Below, in pieces: positions 30,901 through 42,480 of a stretch of DNA of 64,000 nucleotides; positions within the stretch are counted from its first letter, which is position 1; the number at the start of each line of letters is the position of its first letter. Source of the stretch: Lepidurus packardi (lineage: Eukaryota > Arthropoda > Branchiopoda > Notostraca > Triopsidae). Where the stretch lies: the NCBI GenBank assembly GCA_023053545.1, contig JAKZAN010000005.1:806001-870000 (forward strand). Reading direction: 5' to 3'. The translations under genes and the position numbers were made by a program. The notes under the pieces were generated by a model that saw only the letters and a list, made by a program, of their open reading frames with translations, ran no database searches and was not told where the DNA came from.

Positions 30901-33900
30901 TAATTAATGAATTACAGACTAAATTAAATTATTACGGAATTAATTAAATAATTACGGACTTAATTAATGAAGTACTGACTTAATTCATGAAATACTGACT
31001 TACTTTATGAATTGCTGACTTAATTCATGAATTACTGACTTAATTAATGAATTACAGACTAAATTCAATTATTACGGAATTAATTCATGAAAAACTGACT
31101 TAATTCATGAATTACTGACTTAATTCATGAATTACTGACTTAATTCAAGAATTAATGACCTAATTCATGAAATACTGACTTAATTCATGAATTACTGACT
31201 TAATTAATGAGTTACTGACTTAATTATTGAATTACTGACTTCATTCATGAAATACTGACTTAATTAATGAATTACTGACTTAATTAATGAATTACTGACT
31301 TAATTAATGAATTACTGACTTAATTCATGAATTACTGACTTAATTCATGAATTACTGAATTAATTAATGAATTACAGACTAAATTAAATTATTACGGAAT
31401 TAATTAAATAATTACGGACTTAATTAATGAAGTACTGACTTAATTCATGAATTACTGACTTAAAGCATGAATTACTGACTTAATTCATGAATTACTGACT
31501 TCATTAAAGAATTTCCGACTTCATTAAATAATTACTGACTTAATTCATGAATTAATTCATAAATTACTGACTTAATTCATGAATTACTGACTTAATTAAT
31601 GAATTACTGACTTAGTTAATGAATTACGGACTTAATTAGTGAAACACTGACTTAGTTCATTAATTACTGACTTAATATCATGAATTACTGACTTAATTCA
31701 TGAATTACTGACCTAATTAATGAATTGCTGACTTAATTCATGAATTACGGACTTAATTAAGTAATTACGGACTTATTTCATGAATTAGTGACTTAATTAA
31801 TGAATTACGGATTTGATAAAATAATTACGGACTTAATTCATGAATTACTGACTTAACTAATGAATAACTGACTTTATTCATGAATTAATGACTTAATTCA
31901 TGAATTACGGACTTAATTCATGAATTACTGACTTAATTAATGAGTTACTGACTTAATTATTGAATTACTGACTTAATTCATGAATTACTGACTTAATTCA
32001 TGAATTACTGACTTAATTCACGAATTACTGACTAAATTAATGAATTACTGACTAAATTAATGAATTACTGACTTAATTTATGAATTGCTGACTTAATTCA
32101 TGAATTACTGATATAATTAATGAATTACAGACTAAATTAAATTATTACGGAATTAATTAAATAATTACGGACTTAATTAATGAAGTACTGACTTAATTCA
32201 TGAATTACTGACTTAATTCATAAATTACTGACTTAATTCATGAATTACTGACTTAATTCATGAATTACTGACTAAATTAATGAATTACTGACTTAATTTA
32301 TGAATTGCTGAATTAATTAGTGAATTACAGACTAAATTAAATTATTACGGAATTAATTAAATAATTACGCACTTAATTAAAAAGTACTGACTTAATTCAT
32401 GAATTACTGACTTAATTCATAAATTACTGACTTAATTCAAGAATTAATGACGTAATTCATGAAATACTGACTTAATTCATGAATTAATTCATAAATTACT
32501 GACTTAATTCATGAAATACTGACTTAATTAATGAATTACGGATTTAATAAAATAATTACGGACTTAATTCATGAATTAATGACTTAATTCATGAATTACT
32601 GACTTAATTCATAAATTAATGATTTAATTAATGAATTACTGACTTAATTCATGAATTAATGATTTAATTAATGAATTACTGACTTAGTTCATGAATTTAT
32701 TACTTAATTCATAAATTACTGACATAATTCATGAATTAATTACTTAATTTATGAATTACTGAATTAATTCATGAATTACTGACGTAATTCATGAAATACT
32801 GACTTAATTCATGATTTACTGACTTAGTTCATGAATTACTGTCTTAATTCATGAATTACTGAATTAAATCATGAATTACTGACTTAATTCATGAATTACT
32901 GACTTAATTAATGAATTACAGACTAAATTAAATTATTACGGAATTAATTAAATAATTACGGACTTAATTAATGAAGTACTGACTTAATTCATGATTTACT
33001 GACTTAATTCATAAATTACTGACTTAATTTATGAATTGCTGACTTAATTCATGAATTACTGAACTAATTAATGAATTACAGACTAAATTAAATTATTACG
33101 GAATTAATTAAATAATTACGGACTTAATTAAAAAGTACTGACTTAATTCATGAATTACTGACTTAATTCATAAATTACTGACTTAATTCAAGAATTAATG
33201 ACGTAATTCATGAAATACTGACTTAATTCATGAATTAATTCATAAATTACTGACTTAATTCATGAAATACTGACTTAATTCATGAATTAATTCATAAATT
33301 ACTGACTTAATTCATGAATAACTGACTTCACTAATGAATTTCCGACTTCATTAATGAATTACTGACTTAATTCATGAATTAATTAATAAATTACTGACTT
33401 AATTAATGAATAACTGACTTAATTCAGGAATTACTGACTTAATTCAGGAACTACTGACTAAATTCATGAATTACTTACTTAATTTATGAATTAATGACTT
33501 AATTCATGAATTACTGACTTAATTCATCAATTACTGACTTAATTCATGAATTACTGACTTAATTAATGAATTGCTGACTTAATTCATGAATTACGGACTT
33601 AATTAAGTAATTACGGACTTAATTCATGAATTACTGACTTAATTAATGAATTAAGGATTTAATAAAATAATTACGGACTTAATTCATGAATTACTGACTT
33701 AATTCATAAATTAATGATTTAATTAATGAATTACTGACTTAATTCATGAATTAATGATTTAATTAATGAATTACTGACTTAATTCATGAATTTATTACTT
33801 AATTCATAAATTACTGACTTAATTCATGAATTAATTACTTAATTTATGAATTACTGAATTAATTCATGAATTACTGACGTAATTCATGCAATACTGACTT

Positions 33901-35156
33901 AATTCATGATTTACTGACTTAGTTCATGAATTACTGTCTTAATTCATGAATTACTGACTTAGTTCATGAATTACTGTCTTAATTCATGAATTACTGCCTT
34001 AGTTACTGAATTACGGATTTAATTAAATAATTACGGACTTAATTCATGAATTAGTGACTTAATTTATGAATTACGGATTTAATACAATAATTACGGACTT
34101 AATTCATGAATTACTGACTTAACTAATTAATAACTGAATTTATTTATGAATTAATGACTTAATTCATGAATTACTGACTTAATTAATGAGTTACTGACTG
34201 AGTTCATGAATTATGTCAGTAATTATTATAATCATGAATACTTATTACTGACTAAATTCATGAATTACTGACTTAATTCATGAATTAATTACTTAATTCA
34301 TGAATTAATTACTTAATTCATGAAATACTGACTTAATTAATGAATTACTGACTTAATTCATGAATTATGAATTAAATCATGAATTACTGACTTAATTCAT
34401 GAATTACTGACTTAATTCATGAATTACTGACTTAATTCATGAATTCATGACTTAATTCATGAATTACTGACTTAATTAATGAATTACTGACTTAGTTAAT
34501 GAATTATGGACTTAATTCATGAATTACTAACTTAATTCACGAATTACTGACTTAAATCATGAATTACTGACTTAATTCATGAATTACTGTCTTAATTTTA
34601 TGAATTACTGACTTAATTCATGAATTACTGACTTAATTCATGATTTCCTGACTTAATTCATGATTTACTGACATAATTAAAGAATTACTGACTTAGTTCA
34701 TGACTTAATTAATGAATTACTGACTTAATAAAATAATTCATGACTAACTTAGTAAAATAATTCATGAATTACTGACTTAGTTCATGAATTATAGACTTAA
34801 TTAATGACATACTGACTTAATTAAATAATTAATGACTTAATTCATGAATTTCATGACTAAATTCATGACTAAATTAATGAACTACTGACTTAATTCATGA
34901 ATTACTGACTTAAGTCATCAATTACTGAATTAATTAATGAATTACTGACTTAATACATGAATTACTGACTTAAGTCATCAATTACTGAATTAATTAATGA
35001 ATTACTGACTTAATTCATGAATTAATGAATTATTTCATGAATTGTGGACTTAATTAATTAATTACGGACTTAACTAATGACTTACTGACTTAAATAATGA
35101 ATTATTGACTAAATTAATTAATTACTGACTAAATTCATGAATTACGGACTGAATTC
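27953..35156. repeat. 20-bp satellite array, orientation B, right part
   Basis: Continues the 5656-base block. Part of it (from about 28021) recurs again at about 32041, a shift of 4020 bases, this time without the LINE island. From about 34200 the monomers become less regular (short forms, TATAATCATGAATAC, repeated TTCATGACT), as often seen at array edges, and the array ends at about 35156. No coding capacity. Confidence 0.95.
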
Positions 35157-35637
35157 TTTTTAACCAGTCTTAAACCAGTGTAAACCAGTTTAAACCAGTC
35201 TAAACTTGTTTAAGTCGGTATAAACTGGTTTTAACCGGTTTAAACTGGTCTAAACTGGTTTCAAAACAAGTTTAAACTGGTTTAAACCGGTTTAAACCGG
35301 TCTAAACTGTTTTAATTCGGATTAAACTGGTTTAAATTGGTTTAAACTGATTTAAACCCGTTCAACCTAGTTAAAACTGGTTTAAAGCGGTTTAGACTGG
35401 TAAGAACTGGTTTAGTCCGGTTTAAACTGGGCTAAACCAGTCTAAACTGGTATAAAACGGTTTAAACTGGTTTAAACTGGCTTAAACTTGTTTAAAACGG
35501 TCTAAACTGGTGTAAACCGGTTGAAAATGGTTTAAACCGGTTAAAACTGGTCTAAACCAGTTTAGACCAGTTTTAACCGGTTTAAACCATTTAATTTTAA
35601 ACTGGTCTAATTTAAACTAATAATTTAAACTGGTCTA
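35157..35637. repeat. 10-bp minisatellite (ACCRGTTTAA), short array
   Basis: Degenerate tandem repeat of a 10-bp unit, ACCGGTTTAA/ACCAGTTTAA and its complement, with many single-base variants. The unit is close to a palindrome (TTAAACCGGTTTAA), so the strand is hardly defined. It directly abuts the 20-bp satellite on the left and a LINE poly-A on the right. A longer array of the same unit lies at 42481-44176. Confidence 0.93.
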
Positions 35638-36656
35638 TTTTTTTTTTTTTTTATAATATTGGCGTATAGGCATAAGCCTGTTGCCAAAGTTTATTATTAA
35701 AAATGTACATTTAAAACCTGGTAGGAGAAAGGGGTTTAACAGAACGCTGTCTCATTGGGTGGCCTTCGTAAACTGGCAAGCCCATCACCGTAGAGAGTTA
35801 AAGTTCGAAACTTCAAGAGTGGAAAACACTATGAATTAAAACTTGGGCACGATCTAATATTCGCCTATTTATAACCAGGCTTTTCCTTCGTTGAATATCT
35901 TTTTGGCATTGCTTAGAAAGGTTTCTACATAAGGGAAGGCTCTTGAATAGGTGAGGAACTGGGTTGGAGAGAAAGTGGATTTGATTTTTACATAATGATC
36001 TGATTAGTTTAGCGCGTGCTTTGTTAAGCCATCGACAATGTATGAAAATGTGCGCTAGAATTTGCTTTTTTTTTTAGTTGAGCAGGGGCAGCAGGAAGAC
36101 TCCGCTTTTCCAATTTTCTGGAGATGTTGTAAAGTGGGGTAGTGCTGTGTTCTAGCTCTGATGATCTGGGCTACCATAGCGTGAGGCAGTTTATTTGTGC
36201 ATATCGGTTTTTCTGAAAGGGATACATTTAGTTGACGAATATTCAGGGTGAGTAAGGATGATGTCCACTCTTCTTCCCAGAGCGTATGTGTACGTTGCTT
36301 ATTGTTTTCACATCCATTGCACTTTTGGGAATATTATCTAGGAAGATCACCTTAGTTAATGAGTGCATTTGCTCTTCGTACGGTCTGTATCTTTTCCTTC
36401 TTGCGTTCACACACACTCCGGCGTGCAGTTTTGAGTAAAATCTCAAGAGGCATTCTTTTATTTGCAAAGACAAGGGTAATAATCCAGCTTCCGATCTGCG
36501 CATTGAGTGTAGGGGTCTTAGGGGTATTACACCATGATGACTTAGGGGCATTACACCATGCCGGTGCTCCATAGAGCAGAGTAGAATACACAGTGGCTTT
36601 TACCAGGGTGTGGATAAGGTCGCACGTGATAAAAGGTGAAATGCTTTTGATTTTTT
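35638..36656 (-). mobile_element. LINE A, 5'-truncated copy 1
   Basis: Non-satellite block that starts with a T run (35638-35652), i.e. a poly-A tail on the minus strand. It holds a 3' UTR of about 370 bp and the end of a LINE ORF2. The first part matches the block from 63415 to the window end with scattered differences (for example GGCATAAGCCTGTTGCC against GGAATAAGCCTTGCC), so it is a dispersed family. It is bounded by 10-bp minisatellite on the left and 20-bp satellite on the right. Confidence 0.85.
36020..36656 (-). pseudogene. LINE A ORF2 C-terminal region, broken
   Basis: Minus-strand reading beginning inside the reverse transcriptase thumb region. From 36656 it reads through VKATVYSTLLYGAPAWCNA, a typical LINE post-catalytic 'LLYGAPVW' segment. 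It then needs a frame change near 36350-36380, and continues to a Cys-rich stretch (ESSCCPCS, near 36080-36100). The catalytic RT motifs are missing because of 5' truncation. Jockey-like by this layout; the family is not identified further. Certainly nonfunctional. Confidence 0.7.
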
Positions 36657-37195
36657 GTCAGTTCATGAGTTAAGTCAGTAATTCATGAATTAAGTCAGTA
36701 AATCATGAATTAAGTCAGTAGTTCATGAATTAAGTCAGTAATTCATGAATTAAGTCAGTAATTCATGAATTAAGTCAGTAGTTCATGAATTAAGTCAGTA
36801 ATTCATGAATAAAGTCAGTTATTCATTAGTTAAGTCAGTAATTCATGAATTAAGTCCGTAATTATTTTATCAAATCCGTAATTCATTAATTAAGTCACTA
36901 ATTCATGAAATAAGTCCGTAATTACTTAATTAAGTCCGTAATTCATGAATTAAGTCAGCAATTCATTAATTAGGTCAGTAATTCATGAATTAAGTCAGTA
37001 ATTCATGATATTAAGTCAGTAATTAATGAACTAAGTCAGTGTTTCACTAATTAAGTCCGTAATTCATTAACTAAGTCAGTAATTCATTAATGAAGTCAGT
37101 AATTCAATAATTAAATCAGTAATTCAGTAAATAAGTCAGTAATTCATTTTATTAAGTTAGAAATGAATTAAGTAAGAAAATGAATTAAGTAAGTA
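36657..37195. repeat. 20-bp satellite, orientation A, short block
   Basis: About 27 monomers of the same 20-bp satellite in orientation A, the opposite of the array that ends at 35156. It lies between LINE A and LINE C. The last monomers before 37195 are degenerate. Confidence 0.95.
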
Positions 37196-37337
37196 ATGTT
37201 GTTGTTTGTTATTTTTGGTTTTTTAAGACGGCAAACGTCGCGTTCGCGTCGCATTACCGTCTTCAGCTTTCTATTTTTTTTTTTTCTTTTCTTCTTTTTT
37301 CTTTTTTCATCTGTTCACTGATATTTCCTCTGTGTAC

Positions 37338-38546
37338 TTATATGCTTGTTATGGTGTCAGTTGTTTTCAAATATTTTAAAAGATAATTTTGTGCTATATA
37401 CTGTTCTTTCTTTTCGCCTTCCAGTGCCGTTATAGTTTCGAATCTCCAGGCTATTTTATTATCTTCTAATTTTTTCTTGAGTTCCTCCCTTTGTTCCGAA
37501 AACTTCTCACATCTCATTATTAAATGTTCCGGGCTTTCTTCCTCCTCCTCACAGTAACGACATGTGTTATCTTCTATCATGTCGAAACGGTGTAGCCATG
37601 ACCGGAATCTCCCATGTTTGCACCTTATTCGTAGTAAAACGATAGCTTCTCTTCTTTTCCTGCTGTTTTCCCATTTGTTGGTCCCGAACTGGTACGTGTT
37701 CTGAACCAATTTGTGTGCTGTTCTTGTCTTTATTTCTTCTATGTAGTCCTTTTCGATTTTCCTTTTCGTTATTGATTTCAGCTCCTGGCATGTTGTTTTG
37801 TGATTAATTTCTTCCCCTGTCATCCTTCCTTCCTTACCTGCTCCATCCGCCATTTCATTTCCCCTGATCCCTCTATGTGCTGGTATCCACTGAATCTTTA
37901 TTGTGTACCCGTCTGTCCTTAAGTGGTTCATTTTGTTTTGGATCCTTTGTGTAAGACTAAAGTAGGAACGGTTCCCCCAGCTATCTAGCAGTTGTGCTGC
38001 GGATTTTGAATCCGTCAGTATGACATAGTTATCCGGCTCTTTTTCCTCAATCCACCTTATCGCTTGTATTATCGCGTGCAATTCGGAAGCCATTACTGTC
38101 GTTGCTTTGTTTAATGCGTATGATCTTGTCTCCCCCATTTCCTCCATGTAAACCCTGCATCCCGAGTTTCCCTCAGTATCTTTTGATCCGTCCGTAAAAA
38201 CCGTTTTAAAATTTTCATACTCCTTCTCTAAAAGCATTAAAACTTCTTGCACTGTTTGCTGATTGCACTTTTCCTTCCTGTTTCCCGGGACCGCGGTTTT
38301 TATCTGATGACCTTTGAATTCCCATGGCGGTAACAAATTTTTAAAATAATCTCCTTGCATGACATAAGGTATTTTGGTTTTGTTTTTCGTTTCCGACACA
38401 CTTTCCCAAAACAGTGAATTTTTGTTCGCTATTTCTTGATCTACGAGATCGTTCCTGTGACATTCTAACATTCTGTTAAAATATGCTTGCTCCATTAAAA
38501 TTCTCCTTCTTTGAATCGACACCACTTCTGCAGCGCAGTGTAACAC
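37338..38546 (-). pseudogene. LINE C ORF2: RNase H and C-terminal zinc finger
   Basis: 402-codon open frame, the C-terminal third of ORF2. RNase H cleaves the RNA strand of RNA/DNA hybrids during retrotransposition. Visible motifs: FTDGSKDTEGN (first Asp), ASELHAIIQAIRW (Glu), LTDSKSAAQLL (second Asp) and IPAHRGIRGNEMAD (last His/Asp region), i.e. a complete catalytic set. It is followed by CRYCEEEEESPEHLIMRC, a CCHC-type zinc finger. Its first codons overlap the end of the RT frame (38495-38546) in another frame, so a frameshift separates it from RT. The ATG at its start is inside ORF2 and probably not a real start. Confidence 0.85.
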
Positions 38547-39652
38547 ACCAATCGGTGCCCCCGGTTTTCGGTTTTCGTTGCCCCCAATATTATTCTGACT
38601 GATTTGTTTTGCACTGTCTCTATAAGTTCGAGTTTCCTAGTGTTAATGTGTTTATATATAAAACTTGCGTACTCTAATTTCGACCGTATAAAATTCTTGT
38701 AAACCATGAGTAAAATGTTAATATCCCCACCCCATGTCTTACCCGCTAGTTTATGTAAAACACCTGCAGCCTTCATGAACTTTTCTCTTATGTGTTGTAC
38801 TTGCTTTGTAAAATTAAATCTTGTGTCAAAAATAATTCCTAAAAACTTAGCACTCTCAACTCGTTCTACTTCTGTTCCGTTGATTTTGATTTTCTTTTTA
38901 ATTTCCGCTTTACGTTTCCTTGTAATCATCAGGTACTTCGTTTTGTCCGTGGATATCTTAAACCCGTTTTCTTTGCACCATTTTTCCACTTTCCCTACTG
39001 CCCCTTTCATTTTCTCCATCGCCGTATCACCGTTCTTCCCGCTTGCCCAAATTCCTGCATCATCTGCGTAAAGCGACGTTCCTGCTTTGTCTTCGTTTGA
39101 GGGAAAATCTGCTAGCATCATGTTAAAAAGCCATGGGCTGAGCATCGCCCCCTGAGGAATTCCTCTTTTTAGATTTACTTGTCTAGACAAACTTCGTCCT
39201 ACTCTCACTTCCATCGTCCTGTTGGTTAAAAAGCTTTTCAACAATCCTAAAAATTTTCCCTTTACTCCTTTTTTCCGTACTTTGTATAAAAGTTTGTCTA
39301 CCCAAACTGAATCATACGCAGCGGTTAGATCTATAAATACAGCAATTAAAACCTCTCCATTTTCGAATACTCGGTGAGCTTCATTGCTCAACCTGACTAG
39401 TTGATCCACCGTGCTTCGTCCTCGTCTGAAACCTGACTGCGCCGGTGAGAACCATCCTCTTTTTTCCGAGATCCAACTCAGCCTTTTGACTATCGTCCTT
39501 TCGAACAACTTGGCCACACACGATATAAGGGATATGGGCCTGTATGATTGCACTTCATTGTTAACTTTGCCTGCTTTTAAGATAGGTACCACTACCGCAT
39601 TGCACCAATCTTGAGGTACCGTGCCGCACTCAAGTATATGATTAAAAAGCAT
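38495..39652 (-). pseudogene. LINE C ORF2: reverse transcriptase domain
   Basis: 385-codon frame covering most of a non-LTR reverse transcriptase. Motifs in order: SYRPISLISCVAKLFERTI, FSPAQSGFRRGRSTVDQL, FIDLTAAYDSVW (catalytic Asp), GIPQGAMLSPWLFN, SLYADDAGIW (YADD box, minus strand at 39059-39070) and SAKFLGIIFD. The RT copies the element's RNA at the nicked target. The catalytic residues are intact. The frame is interrupted upstream by stops and an A-rich tract near 39738-39747, and shifts again into the RNase H frame at about 38500-38540, so no full ORF2 protein can be made. Confidence 0.88.
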
Positions 39653-39743
39653 TCTCTATGCTTGCCTCCAATATTTTTGTAGTTTCGTTAAAATGTTATA
39701 ATGTACCATGTCTTGTCCTTGGCTAGTTTTCGGCGTTTTTTTT

Positions 39744-40552
39744 TTAAATCTCCTCTATTTCCCATTCTGTAAAAGGTTTATCAAACTCCGTAGTGCTGTT
39801 TATATCGCCTATCATGTTATCTATTTCAAACTGCACGTGGAATATCTCCGCTTCATTTGCCTCAGTTTCCGGCTCCTCACTTTGTATCTTGGCGAAATGC
39901 TCCACCAGCATTCCTGCTTTCTCTTCGTTTTGTTGTGTACACTTTCCCCCTGAGTTGAGTTTTACCCTATCTATATTTTCCATTGGTACTCCTTCTATTC
40001 TTCTTATTAGCTTCCACATTTGTTTTGTTGTTGTTTGCTTTCCTAGGCCCTCCACCTTCGACTTCCAGTGGGCTCTTTTCGTTTCCTGTGTGACTCTCTT
40101 GCCAATTGCTTTGTATTTTTTGTATTCTGTCAGGGTTTCAGCGTTGGGGTTTCGTTTTAATATTCTATACTTCGCTCGCATGATGCTTATTGCTTCGCTG
40201 CAATTTTCATCCCACCACGGTTTCCGTATCTTGCTTCTACGTTGGCTCCCTTTTGTGTTATTTTCCCTGCTTGTCCCCTCTCTCCAGGGTATATGCTTCT
40301 TAGTGATTTTTAGGAGTGTGTCTATAAAACGCTTGTATCGTTCCTCTACCCTTCCCCATCGCACTCCCTTTTCTATGTCTGTTTCCTCCATTTCTCTGCT
40401 CCACTCCCAATTCGCTTTTTTAAAATTCCATCGCGGGGTCGTTTCTCTAATAACCAACCCCGTTGCTCCTTCTACTTCGATTATGATTGGGAGATGGTCG
40501 CTTTGTAGCATTGCCCCTATATTGACTCGCGTCTTGTCGTGCATGTTTGCTG
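39744..40552 (-). pseudogene. LINE C ORF2: endonuclease end and linker
   Basis: Minus-strand frame. The LINE-derived part starts near 40552 and runs to a stop in an A-rich tract at 39744. It contains MLQSDHLPIIIEV, the SDH motif that ends the apurinic-type endonuclease domain, and KIRKPWWDENCSEAI, the usual start of the basic linker before RT. The rest of the endonuclease is missing: the frame stays open to 40643 only by chance across antisense of LINE D. This is the middle of a once continuous ORF2. Confidence 0.75.
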
Positions 40553-41094
40553 TCGTACCTAAAAAGAAGTTAGATTCGAGGAAGAACATTTGGTTTACAA
40601 AAGAACTCCGACAACTTCGAAAGTCGGCGGCCAAAGCCCTCAAAACATTCCGGGAGACAAGGTTAACTAAGGACGAGCAAATCTGGAAGGACGCTAGAAA
40701 CTACTACCGTACAAAATGCAGGGAAAATAAATCGAAACACTGGAAGAATATTGCCAAAGCGCCAAACCCGAAATACATTTGGGCGTTAAATAAAAAATTC
40801 GAAAATACCCCTTCTCCAGCACTGTTAGAACTTCTCCGTGACGAAAACTCTAGGCCTATCGAATCCGAACAAACAAAACTTAATTACCTTGGCGAAAAGA
40901 TGCTAGAAGGTGAGATACTCAACTTATCCACCCCAGGAAACGCCCTCTGCCATAGGCGGATTCGAACGCACTTTCACCGGAGCTCACCTTCCCTACTTAC
41001 TATGGAAGAAATACACTGCGCCTTAAAAGAAATTCCGTCAGCAAAAGCACCTGGCTGCGATGGAATTCAAGCGTTAGTCCTAAAAAATGTCTGT
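40553..41094 (+). pseudogene. LINE D fragment: ORF2 linker and start of RT, opposite strand
   Basis: Plus-strand coding fragment, the true part of a long frame ending at 41190. It contains WFTKELRQLRKSAAKALKTF (linker after the endonuclease), then NYYRTKCRENKSKHWKN, SEQTKLNYLGEKMLEGE and IPSAKAPGCDGIQALVLKN, the start of RT. This order matches LINE B at 51700-52247 (for example FLAEKLL and KAAGHDDIQ), so D is a related Jockey-like family. There is no RT catalytic box. It sits head-on inside LINE C, replacing its ORF1 end and endonuclease start. Confidence 0.75.
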
Positions 41095-41168
41095 AACTGT
41101 ACTTACGTGCCCAAACTCACAAAACTACTTTACACAGTACTTACAAAACTGTACTTACGTGCCCAAAC
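41095..41168. repeat. 22-bp direct repeat at the LINE D/LINE C junction
   Basis: The 22-base string beginning AACTGTACTTACGTGCCC occurs at 41095-41116 and again at 41147-41168, 52 bases apart. The second copy is part of LINE C ORF1 (it encodes RFGHVSTV on the minus strand). The first copy therefore appears to be a duplicated bit of LINE C left at the breakpoint of the rearrangement. Confidence 0.8.
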
Positions 41169-41929
41169 CTCTGGCATCTATAGCACCTAATTGGTTTGGG
41201 CTTAAATGGAATCACTGGAACTTTAAAGAACCCGATATTAAGGTGACTAGGTAGTTCATTTCCTTGAAATGTAACGTGGTATGCCCCTGTGGCAAATTTT
41301 TCGCTCTCTCGGAAGCTATACAATGTTCTGCCTGAGTATAGACCCATTATATTCTGCTCCATAATCTCCTCTCTGGATGTACCCCATATTTTGACTATCC
41401 CGTGCTGCAGCACTAGGGGCTTAGCCATCCGCATATGTACCTTCCATTGCCCAATACTCTTGATTGCCAATAATTTTTCCACTATATCCGGTTGGGATGT
41501 GAAGAACAAAAGTTCCCCCCCATTGGTCACTTTTGTCTCCATTGCCGTGATCCCCAGGTTTTTAATAGCTTTTCCTAATGCAAATGGGCTGACCCCCTTA
41601 AAGTATTTTCCCTCCTCTATCAACTTCCCCACGACTGGTCTTTTGTCCTTTGTTCCTTCTATATATTCATTGTTCTTATCCGCTTGGCTAATCACTGACA
41701 CCTCTCGTTCCTCAACTACTACGCATTCTCCGTCCGTATTTTCCTCTGTACCTTTCTCCACAACTTTTGCCACCTTTCCTGCCCCTCCCTTTATCTTTTT
41801 CTTTGGCCTCACAGTCTTCCAACCTGGATCTTCACTGGACTGGCCTTCTTCTTGTTCAACTACTACTATCTCCTTACATCTTTTCCTGACGACGATTAAA
41901 TCATCCTCGCTGGGATCCTCCATTTCCAT
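41159..41929 (-). pseudogene. LINE C ORF1 (Gag-like), C-terminally truncated
   Basis: Starts at ATG (MEMEDPSEDDL, minus strand at 41929) and runs to the rearrangement near 41159; the frame closes at 41141. The N-terminal third is acidic/basic and low complexity. A middle part of about 120 residues (LGITAMETKVTNGGELLFF, LAIKSIGQWKVHM) resembles the RRM-like domain of LINE ORF1 proteins, and the end reads RCYRCQRFGHVS, the first half of a CCHC zinc knuckle cut off before its last Cys. Such proteins bind the element RNA. Loss of the knuckle array makes it defective. Confidence 0.75.
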
Positions 41930-42480
41930 TTGCTACACCTAAGACGAAAACCAGAACAAAAACTATCACTGTACCCGAAACGAACAGAACAAACCCGTAA
42001 CCAATGCCCAAGCGCGTCGCGTCACGTGTCGTGATGTCAAGCCACGCCCGTCTTCCACACAGTCCGGATGATAGCGTGCTCGTGCCACACCTTGCCACGT
42101 CAACACGCTAGCACTCAAAAACAAATTTCCTTCCCTTTTTACAATTATACAATCAGAAAAACTTTGTTAAACATAAAGCACACACCAACAAAAAAACCCC
42201 ACCACAAATATACACTTCTAAAAAACACTATAACCGAAAAAATAACCCACCAGCTGTTTGCAGCTGCCTGGTCACAACTGTCTCAATAGTAACACCCTCT
42301 CTCTCTAATAAACGGCTAACGAAACAACAATTGTAACAATAAACCAACTAATACACAACTTCTATATCACCACGAACAAAAACTATGTATCTGCTACTAA
42401 TTTTAATGACTTTTTTCTTTGATAACTCGCACTGCATGTAAGACACGTCTATCCTGACCGCTTGCGTGCAGGGGAGTCCG
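41930..42480. other. LINE C 5' flank / probable 5' UTR
   Basis: About 550 bases without a convincing gene. The part next to ORF1 (41930 to about 42120) is probably the LINE C 5' UTR. The rest is A/C-rich (42120-42300) and then ordinary AT-rich sequence up to the minisatellite. Short open frames here (for example 42068-42289) show no recognizable motif. I cannot see where LINE C ends. Confidence 0.5.

Larger units (their letters stand above)
37196..42110 (-). mobile_element. LINE C: RNase H-bearing non-LTR retrotransposon, decayed and chimeric
   Basis: Minus-strand LINE with a 3' tail near 37196-37340 (AAC-like end plus T/C-rich tract), RNase H (37338-38546), reverse transcriptase (38495-39652), endonuclease remnant and linker (39744 to about 40552), and ORF1 start (about 41159-41929). 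Between the endonuclease remnant and ORF1 lies a fragment of another LINE in the opposite orientation (about 40553-41094) and a 52-base duplication. ORF2 is split over three frames. Presence of an RNase H after RT places it in the I/R1/LOA-type group rather than Jockey; I cannot assign a clade. Confidence 0.85.

Noticed and set aside
1..35156. CRISPR-like regular repeats
   Set aside because: The repeats are contiguous 20-bp monomers with no unique spacers and no cas genes; this is satellite DNA.
1..35156. Calling the array a centromere
   Set aside because: Array size and higher-order structure fit, but nothing in the sequence proves kinetochore function.
39793..41190. 465-codon plus-strand open frame as one gene
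   Set aside because: Its first half is the antisense of LINE C ORF2 and only 40553 to about 41094 is real LINE D coding; the fusion is accidental.
41289..41942. 217-codon plus-strand open frame
   Set aside because: Exact antisense of LINE C ORF1; no motif of its own.
42068..42289. 73-codon plus-strand frame in the LINE C flank
   Set aside because: A/C-rich composition and no motif; probably chance.
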